A DNA stretch of 63,727 nucleotides from Kineothrix sp. MSJ-39 (GCF_018917935.1 NZ_JAHLPN010000016.1:1-63727), one strand, 5' to 3'. Positions 1 to 9,005 are shown, counted from the first letter of the stretch. Notes: generated from the sequence alone by a model not told the origin. Numbers and translations: made by a program.

Positions 1-49
1 TTTTTATACCCAAAGATGCAGACCTGTTCAAAAATAGAAAAAATCATAC

Positions 50-93
50 AAAGAAACGCCAAAACCGACATTTGCCGGAGTTGGCGTTTCTTT
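50..93. terminator. Hairpin terminator downstream of typA
   Basis: The arms AAAGAAACGCCAA (50-62) and TTGGCGTTTCTTT (81-93) are exact inverted repeats around an 18-nt loop. The typA gene on the minus strand reads into this hairpin. A/T runs on both sides make it plausible in both directions. Confidence 0.75.
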
Positions 94-153
94 GTTAGGG
101 ACTTATTTTACAGCCCCTTTTTTATCCTATGTAAGTTTACATAATATTAAGAA

Positions 154-1986
154 TTATGATTTTCTGAAACCTGCACGCTTACGCATGGTAGGATCCAGGA
201 TCTTTTTACGGATACGAAGACTCTTCGGTGTTACCTCTAAGAGCTCATCGGTATCGATAAACTCAAGTGCCTGCTCTAAGGAGAGGATCTTTGGCGGTGA
301 CAGACGAAGTGCTTCATCTGAGCCGGAAGAACGGGTATTTGTCATCTGTTTCTTCTTGCAGACATTGATCTCAATATCTTCAGCCTTACCTGTTTCGCCG
401 ACTACCATACCGGCATACACCTTTTCGCCCGGTCCGATGAAGAGAGTACCACGTTCCTGTGCATTGTACAGACCGTAAGTAATGGCTTCGCCGGATTCAA
501 ATGCGATCAGGGAACCCTGTGCACGGTACATCATATCTCCTTTGTAAGGACCATATCCATCATACGTTGTATTGATGATACCATTTCCCTTTGTATCTGT
601 CATGAATTCACCGCGGTAACCGATCAGGCCACGCGCCGGAATGGAGAACTCAAGACGGACATAACCGCCGTTGGCAGCGCCCATACTGATGAGCTCACCT
701 TTTCTGGCAGATAACTTCTGGATGACAGAACCGGAGAATTCATCCGGTACATCGATATAAGCAAGCTCCATTGGCTCAAGCTTTTTGCCGTTTTCGTCGG
801 TCTTGTATAAAACCTCGGCTTTGGAAACCGCAAATTCATAGCCTTCACGGCGCATATTTTCGATCAAAACGGAAAGATGTAATTCACCACGACCGGAAAC
901 CTTGAAGCTTTCTGTTGTTTCGGTTTCTTCCACACGCAGGGAAACATCTGTATTTAACTCGCGGAACAGTCTGTCACGCAGATGACGGCTTGTGACATAT
1001 TTGCCTTCCTGTCCGGCGAGCGGAGAGTCATTGACGATAAAATGCATGGCGATCGTCGGCTCTGAGATCTTCTGGAATGGGATCGGAACCGGATTCTCCG
1101 GGCTGCAGAGTGTATCACCGATATGGATATCTGCAATACCGGAAATGGCTACGATGGAACCAATGCCGGCTTCTTTGACTTCTACCTTATTTAAACCGTC
1201 AAATTCATACAGCTTGGAAACCTTCACCTTTTTCATCTTGTCAGGCTCATGATGGTTGACGATGACAACATCCTGATTGACACGGATCACGCCGTTATCT
1301 ACTTTGCCGACACCGATACGGCCGACATATTCATTGTAATCGATCGTACTGATCAGTACCTGTGTACCTGCATCAGGATCTCCTTCCGGTGCAGGAATGT
1401 AATCAAGGATCGTTTCAAACAATGGCATCATATCTTTGCCCGGCTCCTCGATGGAAAGAGAAGCAGTTCCGGCTTTTGCGGAAGCATATACGATCGGGCA
1501 GTCAAGCTGGGATTCATCCGCATCCAGATCGATGAGAAGCTCAAGCACTTCATCAACAACCTCAGCAGGTCTTGCTTCCGGACGGTCGATCTTGTTGACA
1601 CAGACGATGACCGGTAATTTCAGCTCCAGTGCTTTGCGCAGTACGAATTTGGTCTGTGGCATGGCACCTTCAAAAGCATCGACTACAAGGATAACGCCAT
1701 TTACCATTTTCAGGACACGCTCTACTTCACCACCGAAGTCCGCATGACCTGGTGTGTCGATAATGTTGATCTTTGTATTTTTATAAGTAACGGCAGTGTT
1801 CTTGGAAAGAATGGTGATACCACGCTCTCTCTCGATATCGTTGGAATCCATGACACGTTCTGCCACTTCCTGATTTTCACGAAATACACCGCTTTGTTTT
1901 AACAGTTCATCTACCAGTGTCGTTTTACCGTGATCGACATGGGCGATGATTGCGACATTACGAATATCGTCTCTCGTTGTTTTCAT
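154..1986 (-). CDS. typA: Ribosome-associated GTPase TypA/BipA
   Basis: This 610-residue translational GTPase binds the 70S ribosome and affects ribosome assembly and stress or cold adaptation in bacteria (family knowledge). The N-terminal G domain shows the P-loop AHVDHGKTT (about residues 15-23), the effector region RERGITI, DTPGHADFGGEVERVL (G3) and VNKID (G4). Elongation-factor domain II and the TypA-specific C-terminal region follow, and the length is normal. I chose the ATG at 1986 because GAGGAG lies just upstream. The GTG 12 bases earlier is itself part of that ribosome binding site. The gene is monocistronic and divergent from the SSB-like gene. Confidence 0.95.
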   Translation of the reverse strand: MKTTRDDIRNVAIIAHVDHGKTTLVDELLKQSGVFRENQEVAERVMDSNDIERERGITILSKNTAVTYKNTKINIIDTPGHADFGGEVERVLKMVNGVILVVDAFEGAMPQTKFVLRKALELKLPVIVCVNKIDRPEARPAEVVDEVLELLIDLDADESQLDCPIVYASAKAGTASLSIEEPGKDMMPLFETILDYIPAPEGDPDAGTQVLISTIDYNEYVGRIGVGKVDNGVIRVNQDVVIVNHHEPDKMKKVKVSKLYEFDGLNKVEVKEAGIGSIVAISGIADIHIGDTLCSPENPVPIPFQKISEPTIAMHFIVNDSPLAGQEGKYVTSRHLRDRLFRELNTDVSLRVEETETTESFKVSGRGELHLSVLIENMRREGYEFAVSKAEVLYKTDENGKKLEPMELAYIDVPDEFSGSVIQKLSARKGELISMGAANGGYVRLEFSIPARGLIGYRGEFMTDTKGNGIINTTYDGYGPYKGDMMYRAQGSLIAFESGEAITYGLYNAQERGTLFIGPGEKVYAGMVVGETGKAEDIEINVCKKKQMTNTRSSGSDEALRLSPPKILSLEQALEFIDTDELLEVTPKSLRIRKKILDPTMRKRAGFRKS

Positions 1987-2215
1987 ATAACTCCTCACTC
2001 TCTAAAAACGGGGTCTACAGTTAAATAGGATGCCCAAACTCTTTTAGTCTATCACATTTTTTGCAAAAATCAACAAGGACTGTAAGAAAACAACAGCTTT
2101 TGTCGATGAAACCATGTCATAATTATGGAATTCATTCATAAATATATATAGCAGACAATGTCTGACGTAAGTAAATAAGGAAAAAATTCTTAAAGTAAGA
2201 AGGGAGAACCGGAAC

Positions 2216-2872
2216 ATGACAGATAAGGTAATGGAAAACAATCAGGTAACCGTGATGGGAGAGATCGTAGGAGAATTCGTCTACAGCCATGAGATTTTTG
2301 GCGAGGGCTTTTATATGGTAGATATTCTTGTGCCAAGACTCAGCGATTCATCAGACAGGATACCGCTTATGATCTCAGAAAGGCTGATGGATGTTTCAAA
2401 GGACTACCGAGGAACACTCGTCATGGTAAGCGGACAGTTCAGGTCATATAACCGTCACGAAGAACACAGGAACAGACTGATCCTTTCCGTTTTTGTACGG
2501 GAGGTTGCATTTATTGAACAGGTACCGGAAAATGAAAAGACAAATTATATCTTTCTGGACGGATTCATCTGTAAGGAACCTGTTTACCGGAAAACGCCGC
2601 TCGGAAGAGAGATCGCGGATATTCTGCTGGCTGTGAACCGTCCGTACGGAAAAAGCGATTATATCCCGTGCATCAGCTGGGGCAGAAATGCCAGATATGC
2701 GAATCATTTCAGGGTTGGGGAACGCTGCAGGATCTGGGGAAGGATCCAGAGCCGCGAGTATATGAAAAAGATCTCGGAAGATCAGGCGGAAAAACGTGTG
2801 GCATATGAAGTAAGCGTCAGCAAACTGGAGCTGGCTTCCGAGGAAGAGCCGGACGTTCTGCAGAACGCCTGA
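2216..2872 (+). CDS. Single-stranded DNA-binding protein-like, two OB-fold halves
   Basis: The 218-residue protein has an SSB-like second half (about residues 105-200), with the run DGFICKEPVYRKTPLGREIA followed by IPCISWGRNARYANHF and a basic GRIQSREYMKK strand. This is typical of bacterial SSB OB folds. The first half (about 8-100, VTVMGEIVGEF..., LVMVSGQFRSYNR) looks like a diverged OB copy. It lacks the long acidic SSB C-terminal tail that recruits partner proteins. AGGGAG precedes the ATG by about 10 bases. It is probably an accessory ssDNA-binding protein and not the main replication SSB; that is inference. No partner gene is adjacent. Confidence 0.7.
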   Translation: MTDKVMENNQVTVMGEIVGEFVYSHEIFGEGFYMVDILVPRLSDSSDRIPLMISERLMDVSKDYRGTLVMVSGQFRSYNRHEEHRNRLILSVFVREVAFIEQVPENEKTNYIFLDGFICKEPVYRKTPLGREIADILLAVNRPYGKSDYIPCISWGRNARYANHFRVGERCRIWGRIQSREYMKKISEDQAEKRVAYEVSVSKLELASEEEPDVLQNA

Positions 2873-2967
2873 TAGCGGGAAAATGCGGAAAAGTTGCATC
2901 CTGCAGTATTTTGTGGTATAGTCTGCCTGTTAAGTAAAACGAGCAAAGTCGTTTTGTGAGGTGTGAC

Positions 2968-3465
2968 ATGAAACAGGGTAAGATCCATATTTACAGTGGA
3001 GACGGGCACGGAAAGACGCCCGCTGCACTGGGAGAAGCATTATATGCGGCAAGTGAAGGGAAAACGGTTGTTGTCATCCAGTTTTTAAAGGCGGATCATC
3101 TGATGAGTGCAGAGTATCTGAAGCGTCTGGAGCCGGAGATCAAGTTTTTCCGTTTTGAAAAATCCTCTGCGGAGTACGCAAGTCTGGATGAGGCAGCGCG
3201 GGAAGAGGAAAAGATGAATATCCGCAACGGACTGAATTTTGCCAAAAAGGTATTGTCAACAGGCGAATGTGATCTGTTGATCTTAGATGAGGTACTGGGA
3301 CTGATCGATGTCGGTATCTTATCGGTAGAAGAGCTGAGGACGCTTATTTCAGCCAAGACAGAGGAAACGACAGTCATCATGACAGGCATCCAGCTCAGCG
3401 ATGAAGTATGTATGTTGGCAGATGAGGTTTCCAAGATCGAAACAGTGAATTTTAAGGTATTTTAA
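2968..3465 (+). CDS. Corrinoid adenosyltransferase-like P-loop ATPase (CobO/BtuR family)
   Basis: The 165-residue protein has an N-terminal GKIHIYSGDGHGKTPAALG, which aligns with the TGDGKGKTTAA P-loop of CobA/CobO cob(I)alamin adenosyltransferases. Further on are VVVIQFLK and the Walker-B-like strand CDLLILDEVLGLIDVG, both typical of the family. In characterised members the enzyme transfers adenosyl from ATP to corrinoid cobalt. The usual second Thr of the P-loop is replaced by Pro, so activity is not assured. The ATG at 2968 is preceded by GTGAGGTG; the GTG at 2956 lies inside that ribosome binding site. No cobalamin genes are adjacent. Confidence 0.8.
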   Translation: MKQGKIHIYSGDGHGKTPAALGEALYAASEGKTVVVIQFLKADHLMSAEYLKRLEPEIKFFRFEKSSAEYASLDEAAREEEKMNIRNGLNFAKKVLSTGECDLLILDEVLGLIDVGILSVEELRTLISAKTEETTVIMTGIQLSDEVCMLADEVSKIETVNFKVF

Positions 3466-3470
3466 ATAAT

Positions 3471-3551
3471 GTCATGCATCTGTGATGCATGATGCAGCCT
3501 CAATCCATCTGCGAAGCAGATTATGCATGGATTGAGGTTCCAAGATAATGA
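3471..3551 (+). repeat. Compact multi-hairpin structure downstream of the cobO-like gene
   Basis: Three nested inverted repeats are visible. TCATGCATC (3472-3480) pairs with GATGCATGA (3484-3492). CCTCAATCCAT (3498-3508) pairs with ATGGATTGAGG (3527-3537) and encloses ATCTGC/GCAGAT. An outer GTCAT (3471-3475) pairs with ATGAC (3547-3551). Together they would fold into a branched RNA or a cruciform. There is no U-tract, so it is not a classical terminator. Function unknown. Confidence 0.55.
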
Positions 3552-3560
3552 CAGGTAACT

Positions 3561-3585
3561 GCCCCGGTCGGGATATGGCCGGGGC
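3561..3585 (+). terminator. GCCCCGG hairpin, probable 3' end of the cobO-like transcript
   Basis: GCCCCGG (3561-3567) pairs with CCGGGGC (3579-3585). There is no strong U-run after it. It is one of three GCCCCGG/CCGGGGC hairpins in the window (see also 4889-4924 and 39845-39875). Confidence 0.45.
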
Positions 3586-3683
3586 AGAAACTGTCTGTAA
3601 TTGCTTGACAGAAGGCAGTATTGGTGCTATGCTTTTTTTAGGCTCTGAGTGCTATGCAGAGCTTACATATCAAAATATAAAAT

Positions 3684-3852
3684 GAGATAGAGGTCGCATT
3701 TTTCAACAGTAGATCCGGGGATGCAGCAGGTGCAGAGGAACAGGAAGGAAAGGGAAAGATGCCGAAAGAAAAGGTGCCTGACCACTTTATTCTTGGGCAT
3801 GCAGTTAAGAGCTGTATGACTGTCATCAGTAAATGATGGGGAGCTATCGGAG
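3684..3852 (+). promoter_or_regulatory. Lysine riboswitch (L box)
   Basis: Compared from memory with the B. subtilis lysC leader, the conserved blocks occur in order. They are GATAGAGGTCGCAT (3686 on), GGAAAGGGAAAGATGCCGAAAG (3748-3770 region), CTTGGGCATGCAGTTAAGAG, GACTGTCATC and GGGGAGCTATCGGAG. GATAG (3686-3690) and CTATC (3844-3848) close the basal stem. Placement directly upstream of dapA, with a terminator just 3', fits control of lysine/diaminopimelate synthesis by premature termination when lysine is bound. Confidence 0.88.
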
Positions 3853-3863
3853 ATTGAAGGATT

Positions 3864-3889
3864 ACCGGCTCACATGTGCCGGTTTTTTA
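3864..3889 (+). terminator. Expression-platform terminator of the lysine riboswitch
   Basis: ACCGGC (3864-3869) pairs with GCCGGT (3878-3883) around an eight-base loop and is followed by a run of T. This is a standard Rho-independent terminator placed between the lysine aptamer and dapA. Confidence 0.85.
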
Positions 3890-3926
3890 TATAATAGGAA
3901 GTTTTTTCGCATATTCTATTATATAA
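3887..3926 (+). repeat. AT-rich inverted repeat in the dapA leader
   Basis: TTATATAATAG (3887-3897) and CTATTATATAA (3916-3926) are perfect 11-base inverted repeats. The structure follows the riboswitch terminator and precedes the dapA ribosome binding site by about 45 bases. It could be a second leader hairpin or a protein site. Confidence 0.45.
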
Positions 3927-3982
3927 ATGAAGGAACAGAGGTCGTCCGCTGTAATTCCCATAGAAACAAGGAGGAAGAGGAT

Positions 3983-4870
3983 ATGTCAATTTTTACTGGA
4001 GCAGGTGTTGCCATCGTTACACCATTTCATGAGGATGGCAGTGTCAACTATGAAGCATTTAAGGAGCAGATCGAGCGTCAGATCGCCGGAGGAACCGATG
4101 CCATTATCGTATGTGGTACAACAGGAGAATCTTCCACACTGACACATGAAGAACATTTGGATGTGATCCGCTACTGCGTAAAGGTAGTCAATAAGAGAAT
4201 CCCGGTTATCGCAGGAACAGGTTCCAACTGTACGGAAACAGCGATCTATTTATCTACAGAGGCTGAAAAGGCTGGTGTAGACGGACTTCTGATCGTTACA
4301 CCATATTATAACAAGTGTACACAGAAGGGTCTGGCAGAGCATTTTACAATGGTAGCCAATTCCGTAAAGGTTCCGATCATTCTGTATAATATTCCGAGCA
4401 GAACCGGTGGTGTGCTGATCCAGCCGGAAACTGTCGTAAAACTTTGTAAGGAAGTAGAGAACATCGTTGGTGTAAAGGATGCCACAGGTAATATTTCAGG
4501 CGTTGCCAAGGTGATGCAGCTTGCAGACGGCTGTGTAGATCTGTACAGCGGTAATGATGATCAGGTCGTACCGATCCTGTCACTGGGCGGCAAAGGTGTG
4601 ATCTCCGTATTATCCAATGTAGCACCACAGCAGACTCATGATATGTGTGCGAAGTTCTTTGCAGGCGATGTAGAAGGAAGCCGCAAGATCCAGTTAGATG
4701 CCCTTCCGGTCATTGACGGACTGTTCTGTGAGGTCAATCCGATCCCGGTTAAGAAGGCAATGAACCTGCAGGGCTTAAATGCAGGACCGCTCCGCAGACC
4801 ATTGACAGAGATGGAGCCTGAACATGCTGAGAAGTTAGCACAGGCAATGAAGAACTTCGGTATTTTATAA
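3983..4870 (+). CDS. dapA: 4-hydroxy-tetrahydrodipicolinate synthase
   Basis: This 295-residue TIM-barrel enzyme condenses pyruvate with aspartate semialdehyde, the first committed step to diaminopimelate and lysine. It shows the N-terminal GAGVAIVTPFHEDGSVNYEA, the motif GTTGESSTLTHEEH, the active-site Tyr in YYNKCTQKGL, and GVKDATGN containing the Schiff-base Lys. The ATG at 3983 is preceded by AGGAAGAGG. An upstream in-frame start at 3833 lies inside the riboswitch and is rejected. The gene is under the lysine riboswitch and is followed by dapB. Confidence 0.96.
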   Translation: MSIFTGAGVAIVTPFHEDGSVNYEAFKEQIERQIAGGTDAIIVCGTTGESSTLTHEEHLDVIRYCVKVVNKRIPVIAGTGSNCTETAIYLSTEAEKAGVDGLLIVTPYYNKCTQKGLAEHFTMVANSVKVPIILYNIPSRTGGVLIQPETVVKLCKEVENIVGVKDATGNISGVAKVMQLADGCVDLYSGNDDQVVPILSLGGKGVISVLSNVAPQQTHDMCAKFFAGDVEGSRKIQLDALPVIDGLFCEVNPIPVKKAMNLQGLNAGPLRRPLTEMEPEHAEKLAQAMKNFGIL

Positions 4871-4888
4871 AATAGGAAAAGAATAGAA

Positions 4889-4924
4889 AGCCCCGGCCAA
4901 AGGCATGTACTTAGACCGGGGCTT
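4889..4924 (+). repeat. GCCCCGG intercistronic hairpin between dapA and dapB
   Basis: AGCCCCGG (4889-4896) pairs with CCGGGGCT (4916-4923). There is only a weak T content after it, so it is more likely a processing, stabilising or partial attenuation hairpin than a full terminator. It has the same core as the hairpins at 3561 and 39845. Confidence 0.5.
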
Positions 4925-4963
4925 AGGTCGCTTTATAATATGTAGGATAAGGAAGGGAAAAAG

Positions 4964-5719
4964 ATGACAAGAGTAATTATGTACGGCTGTAACGGCAAAA
5001 TGGGACAGACCATTACAAGACTGATCGAAGAAGAAAATGATGTAGAGATCGTAGCAGGTATCGATGTATGTGATACAGTGAAAAACAGCTATCCGGTATT
5101 TCAGAATATCGCAGACTGTGATGTGGAGGCAGATGTTGTGATCGACTTCTCCTCACCGGTTTGTACCGATGCCCTGCTTGACTGGTGCGCAGACAAGAAG
5201 GTGCCGGTTGTGGAATGTACCACAGGACTTTCCGAGGCACAGCTTGCCAAGATCAAAGAGACATCCGAAAAGGTTGCAGTCCTGAAATCCGCAAATATGT
5301 CAATGGGTATCAACCTGCTTGAGAAGCTGTTAAAGGAAGCAGCAGGTCTTCTGGCAGATGCCGGTTATGATATCGAGATCGTGGAGAAGCACCACAAGCT
5401 GAAAAAGGATGCACCGTCAGGTACAGCTCTGGCACTTGGAGATGCCATCAATGAAGGGCTTTCCGAAAAATACGAATATGTATTTGACAGAAGCCAGAGA
5501 AGCATTCCGCGTCCGCAGAAGGAGATCGGTTTTTCTGCTGTCAGAGGCGGTACGATCGTCGGAGATCATGATGTGATCTTTGCAGGCGAGGATGAAGTCA
5601 TTACATTCTCTCACAGAGCTTATTCCAAAGCCGTATTCGGAAAAGGCGCGGTACAGGCTGCAAAATTCTTATGCGGCAAACAGCCGGGCTTATATGACAT
5701 GAGCGATGTGATCGGCTAA
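4964..5719 (+). CDS. dapB: 4-hydroxy-tetrahydrodipicolinate reductase
   Basis: This 251-residue enzyme reduces the DapA product with NAD(P)H in the diaminopimelate/lysine pathway. The Rossmann motif YGCNGKMGQ is at the N terminus. The family signature EKHHKLKKDAPSGTAL (catalytic His pair and Lys) lies near residues 140-155. The gene is co-oriented 93 bp behind dapA with only an intercistronic hairpin between, so it probably shares the riboswitch-controlled transcript. Length is typical. Confidence 0.96.
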   Translation: MTRVIMYGCNGKMGQTITRLIEEENDVEIVAGIDVCDTVKNSYPVFQNIADCDVEADVVIDFSSPVCTDALLDWCADKKVPVVECTTGLSEAQLAKIKETSEKVAVLKSANMSMGINLLEKLLKEAAGLLADAGYDIEIVEKHHKLKKDAPSGTALALGDAINEGLSEKYEYVFDRSQRSIPRPQKEIGFSAVRGGTIVGDHDVIFAGEDEVITFSHRAYSKAVFGKGAVQAAKFLCGKQPGLYDMSDVIG

Positions 5720-5746
5720 AATAACAAACAGGAAAAGGGGAAACAT

Positions 5747-7708
5747 ATGGATGATATGGAACTGAGATATCTGAAATCTCTGTCAAAGCAGTATCCGAAT
5801 ATCGCATCGGCAAGCACGGAGATCATCAACCTGCAGGCGATCCTGAATCTGCCTAAGGGAACAGAGCATTTCATGACAGATGTACACGGAGAATATGAGC
5901 AGTTTAATCATGTGCTGAAAAACGGTTCCGGTTCGGTCAGACGAAAGATCGATGAGGAATTCGGCAATACGTTGAGCAGCAAGGACAAAAAGAGTCTGGC
6001 TACGCTGATCTATTATCCGAAGGAAAAGCTGGAAATTGTCATGCAGGAAGAGGAAAATATTGAGGACTGGTATAAGATCACATTATATCGTCTGGTGCAG
6101 ATCACAAAGCACGTTTCCTCCAAATACACGAGATCCAAGGTGCGTAAGGCACTTCCGAAGGATTTCGCTTACATCATTGAAGAATTGATCACAGAGAAGG
6201 CAGAGGTGCAGGATAAGGAAGGCTATTACAATGAGATCGTACATACGATCATCCGCATTGGCAGAGCACCTGATTTTATCGTTGCCCTCAGCAAACTGAT
6301 CCAGCGGCTTGTCATCGACCATCTGCATATCGTAGGTGATATTTATGACAGAGGACCGGGCCCGCATATCATTCTGCATACACTGCGTCATTATCACAGC
6401 GTGGATGTGCAGTGGGGCAATCATGACATTGTCTGGATGGGGGCTGCAGCAGGTTCCCTTGCCTGTATTGCAAATGTGGTCAGAATGTCTGCCCGCTATG
6501 GCAATCTGGATACGCTGGAGGAAGGTTATGGGATCAACCTGATCCCGCTTGCGACTTTTGCGCTGGAGCAATACAAAAATACAAGTGAAGCCTTTGCGAT
6601 CAAATACAATACCGATTACAATACCAAAGATCTGGGCATGGATATGAAGATGCATAAAGCGATGGCTGTCATCCAGTTCAAGCTGGAGGGACAGATCATC
6701 AAGCGCAGACCGGAATTCATGATGGAAGACAGACTGCTTCTGGATAAGATTAATTTTGAAAAAGGAACGGTCATGGTAGAGGGCAAGGAATATAAGATGC
6801 GGGATATGGATTTCCCGACGATCGATCCTGCCAATCCGTATGAGCTGACACCGGAAGAAACAGAAGTCATGGAAAGACTCCGTCAGGCGTTTACGCGATG
6901 TGATAAATTGCAGAAGGATGTCAGATTCTTATTTGCAAAGGGCGGACTTTACAAGGTATACAATTCCAATCTGTTATACCATGGCTGCGTTCCGCTCGAT
7001 GAAGAAGGTAACTTCTTAAAGGTCAATGTATTCGGAAAAGAATACAGCGGAAAAGCACTGTATGATATTCTGGATACGTATGCCAGAAGAGGCTATTATG
7101 CAAGCCGTGAATCCGGTGATAAGGCAAAGGGCGAGGATATCCTCTGGTATATCTGGACAGGTCCGAATTCTCCGGTATTCGGCAAGGATAAGATGACGAC
7201 GTTTGAGCGTTATTTCATTGAAGATAAGGAAACACACGTAGAAACAAAAAATGCCTACTACAGGCTGTATGATAACGAGGAGATCGTGGACAAGATCCTG
7301 CGGGAATTTGGTCTGGATACGACAAAGTCCCATATCGTGAACGGGCATGTTCCGGTAGAACGCAAAAAGGGCGAGTCACCGATCAAATGTAACGGAAAGC
7401 TGCTTGTCATTGACGGTGGATTTTCCAAGGCTTACCAGCATAAGACGGGAATTGCCGGTTATACGCTGGTTGCCAATTCTTACGGAATGCGTCTTGTTTC
7501 GCATGAGCCTTTTGAATCGACAGAAGCGGCGATCCGCAAGGAATCCGATATTTTCTCCGATTCCATCGTGGTAGAAACCGCGCTGCGCCGCCAGTGTGTG
7601 GCAGATACCGATATCGGTGTGGAGCTCAAGGAGAGCATCCATCAGTTAGAGGAGCTGTTAGATGCGTACCGGGAAGGTGTTCTGGTGGAGAAGAATTCGT
7701 ACCAGTAG
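5747..7708 (+). CDS. fbp: Fructose-1,6-bisphosphatase class III
   Basis: This 653-residue gluconeogenic phosphatase belongs to the Firmicutes class III FBPase family (calcineurin-like metallophosphatase). Metal-site motifs are DVHGEY (45-50), GDIYDRG (197-203) and GNHD (224-227), and further His residues are seen in HIVNGHVPV. The N terminus [19 protein letters not shown] is typical of the family, and the length is normal. AGGAAAAGGGG precedes the ATG. The gene starts 27 bp after dapB, so cotranscription is possible. It ends at a bidirectional hairpin shared with the lipoprotein gene. Confidence 0.95.
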   Translation: MDDMELRYLKSLSKQYPNIASASTEIINLQAILNLPKGTEHFMTDVHGEYEQFNHVLKNGSGSVRRKIDEEFGNTLSSKDKKSLATLIYYPKEKLEIVMQEEENIEDWYKITLYRLVQITKHVSSKYTRSKVRKALPKDFAYIIEELITEKAEVQDKEGYYNEIVHTIIRIGRAPDFIVALSKLIQRLVIDHLHIVGDIYDRGPGPHIILHTLRHYHSVDVQWGNHDIVWMGAAAGSLACIANVVRMSARYGNLDTLEEGYGINLIPLATFALEQYKNTSEAFAIKYNTDYNTKDLGMDMKMHKAMAVIQFKLEGQIIKRRPEFMMEDRLLLDKINFEKGTVMVEGKEYKMRDMDFPTIDPANPYELTPEETEVMERLRQAFTRCDKLQKDVRFLFAKGGLYKVYNSNLLYHGCVPLDEEGNFLKVNVFGKEYSGKALYDILDTYARRGYYASRESGDKAKGEDILWYIWTGPNSPVFGKDKMTTFERYFIEDKETHVETKNAYYRLYDNEEIVDKILREFGLDTTKSHIVNGHVPVERKKGESPIKCNGKLLVIDGGFSKAYQHKTGIAGYTLVANSYGMRLVSHEPFESTEAAIRKESDIFSDSIVVETALRRQCVADTDIGVELKESIHQLEELLDAYREGVLVEKNSYQ

Positions 7709-7715
7709 AAAAAAT

Positions 7716-7740
7716 GGGCTGTGGTCTGCACAGCCCGTTT
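7716..7740. terminator. Bidirectional terminator between fbp and the lipoprotein gene
   Basis: GGGCTGTG (7716-7723) and CACAGCCC (7729-7736) form a GC-rich hairpin flanked by A5 on the left and GTTTCC on the right. It lies between two convergent genes. Confidence 0.75.
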
Positions 7741-7743
7741 CCT

Positions 7744-8109
7744 TTATGGGTTATTGTCTCCGGTGAGGTCATCTACGACGTCACCTGCGCCATGTGCAAC
7801 ATCATCGACTGCATTGCCTGCATCGTCAATGACATCACCGACAGCATTACCGGCGTCATCAACCGCATCGCCGACAGCATTGCCTGCGTTATCGTTCATG
7901 TCGCCGTTGTTTGTCTGGTTACCGGATGTTGTGCCGTTATTACTGATATTGTTGTCATTATTTCCGGCGTTATCATTTGGTGTCTGTGTGGTGTTGTTTG
8001 CATTACCTGCTTCGTCTGAATTGTTGCCTGTCGTATTGCCGCAGGCTGCGAATGTAAACATAGACGCTACAAGCAGCGCAGTGAATAAAAGCTTTCTTGT
8101 CTTTTTCAT
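7744..8109 (-). CDS. Small Asn/Asp/Gly-rich repeat lipoprotein
   Basis: The protein has 121 residues. A lipoprotein signal, MKKTRKLLFTALLVASMF, ends at a lipobox-like FAAC, giving a probable lipidated Cys near residue 22. The mature part is almost entirely low-complexity (N, D, G, A, T). It ends in about three tandem 11-residue units of the type DDAGNAVGDVI. No enzyme domain is visible. It is probably a surface-tethered spacer or stalk protein of unknown function. The ATG at 8109 has AAAGGAG nine bases upstream; the GTG at 8118 is inside that site. It is convergent with fbp and divergent from the hisA-like gene. Confidence 0.75.
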   Translation of the reverse strand: MKKTRKLLFTALLVASMFTFAACGNTTGNNSDEAGNANNTTQTPNDNAGNNDNNISNNGTTSGNQTNNGDMNDNAGNAVGDAVDDAGNAVGDVIDDAGNAVDDVAHGAGDVVDDLTGDNNP

Positions 8110-8215
8110 AAAAATCACTCCTTTTGCTAAGAATAAAATCTATCAGCTGTACTGATACTCATAATGTAACCAATTAAAATAAATTTTATACGAAAGAAAT
8201 AACAGAGGAACAGAA

Positions 8216-9001
8216 ATGGAATTCAGACCTTGTATCGATATTCATAATGGAAGTGTAAAGCAGATCGTTGGCAGCAGTTTGTCGGATCTGGGAGATTATG
8301 CCAGAGAAAATTTTGTTTCAAAGCAGGATGCGGCATTTTATGCAAACCTGTATCAGCGATATGGGATCAGGGGCGGACATGTGATCCTGCTGAATAAAGA
8401 AGGAAGTCCTTATTATGAAGAAACAAAAAAACAGGCTCTTTCAGCTCTTGCAGCTTATCCGGGCGGTTTGCAGGTCGGCGGCGGGATCACAGATGAAAAC
8501 GCAAAACTGTATCTGGACGGTGGTGCCAGTCATGTGATCGTGACATCCTTTGTATTCCGCGACGGGAAGATTGATTATGACAGACTGCAAAGACTGGTGC
8601 AGGTGACCGGAAAAGAGCATCTGGTACTGGATCTGAGCTGTAAGAAAACAGAAAACGGATACTACATCATGACAGACAGATGGCAGAAGCAGACGGACAC
8701 GCAGCTTTCACCGGAAGCCATGGAGCGGCTTTCCGCATACTGTGATGAATTTCTGATCCATGCGGTAGATGTGGAAGGGAAAAACAGCGGGATCGAAGAG
8801 GAGCTCGTGAGCCTGCTTTCCGCCTTTACGGACAGGCCGGTTACTTATGCGGGCGGCGTACATGACTTTGCGGATCTTTCCAGACTGAAAAAGCTGGGCA
8901 AGGATCATATCAATGTAACGATCGGAAGCGCACTGGATCTGTTTGGCGGGAAGATGGCATTTACAGAAGTGCTGAAGGCGTGTGGAGATCAGACAAAATA
9001 G
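8216..9001 (+). CDS. hisA: HisA isomerase of the eukaryote-like (HIS6) type
   Basis: The 261-residue TIM-barrel protein begins MEFRPCIDIHNGSVKQIVGS. This matches the plant/fungal HIS6 form of ProFAR isomerase better than the common bacterial HisA (…IPAIDLKDGKCVRL…). GLQVGGGITDENA, DLSCKKT and PVTYAGGVHDFADL are the expected phosphate-binding and catalytic loops. It converts ProFAR to PRFAR in histidine synthesis. No other his gene is nearby, so it stands alone, and it ends at a strong terminator. The HisA assignment is firm; the eukaryote-like subtype is from memory of the families. Confidence 0.85.
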   Translation: MEFRPCIDIHNGSVKQIVGSSLSDLGDYARENFVSKQDAAFYANLYQRYGIRGGHVILLNKEGSPYYEETKKQALSALAAYPGGLQVGGGITDENAKLYLDGGASHVIVTSFVFRDGKIDYDRLQRLVQVTGKEHLVLDLSCKKTENGYYIMTDRWQKQTDTQLSPEAMERLSAYCDEFLIHAVDVEGKNSGIEEELVSLLSAFTDRPVTYAGGVHDFADLSRLKKLGKDHINVTIGSALDLFGGKMAFTEVLKACGDQTK

Positions 9002-9005
9002 GAAA

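Noticed and set aside
3833-3982. Extended N terminus of DapA
   Set aside because: It would cover the riboswitch terminator. The ATG at 3983 has AGGAAGAGG and gives the normal length.
7594-8155. Plus-strand Ile/Val/Ser-rich frames opposite the repeat lipoprotein
   Set aside because: They are composition artefacts of the Asn/Asp/Gly repeats; the minus-strand gene has a signal peptide and ribosome binding site.
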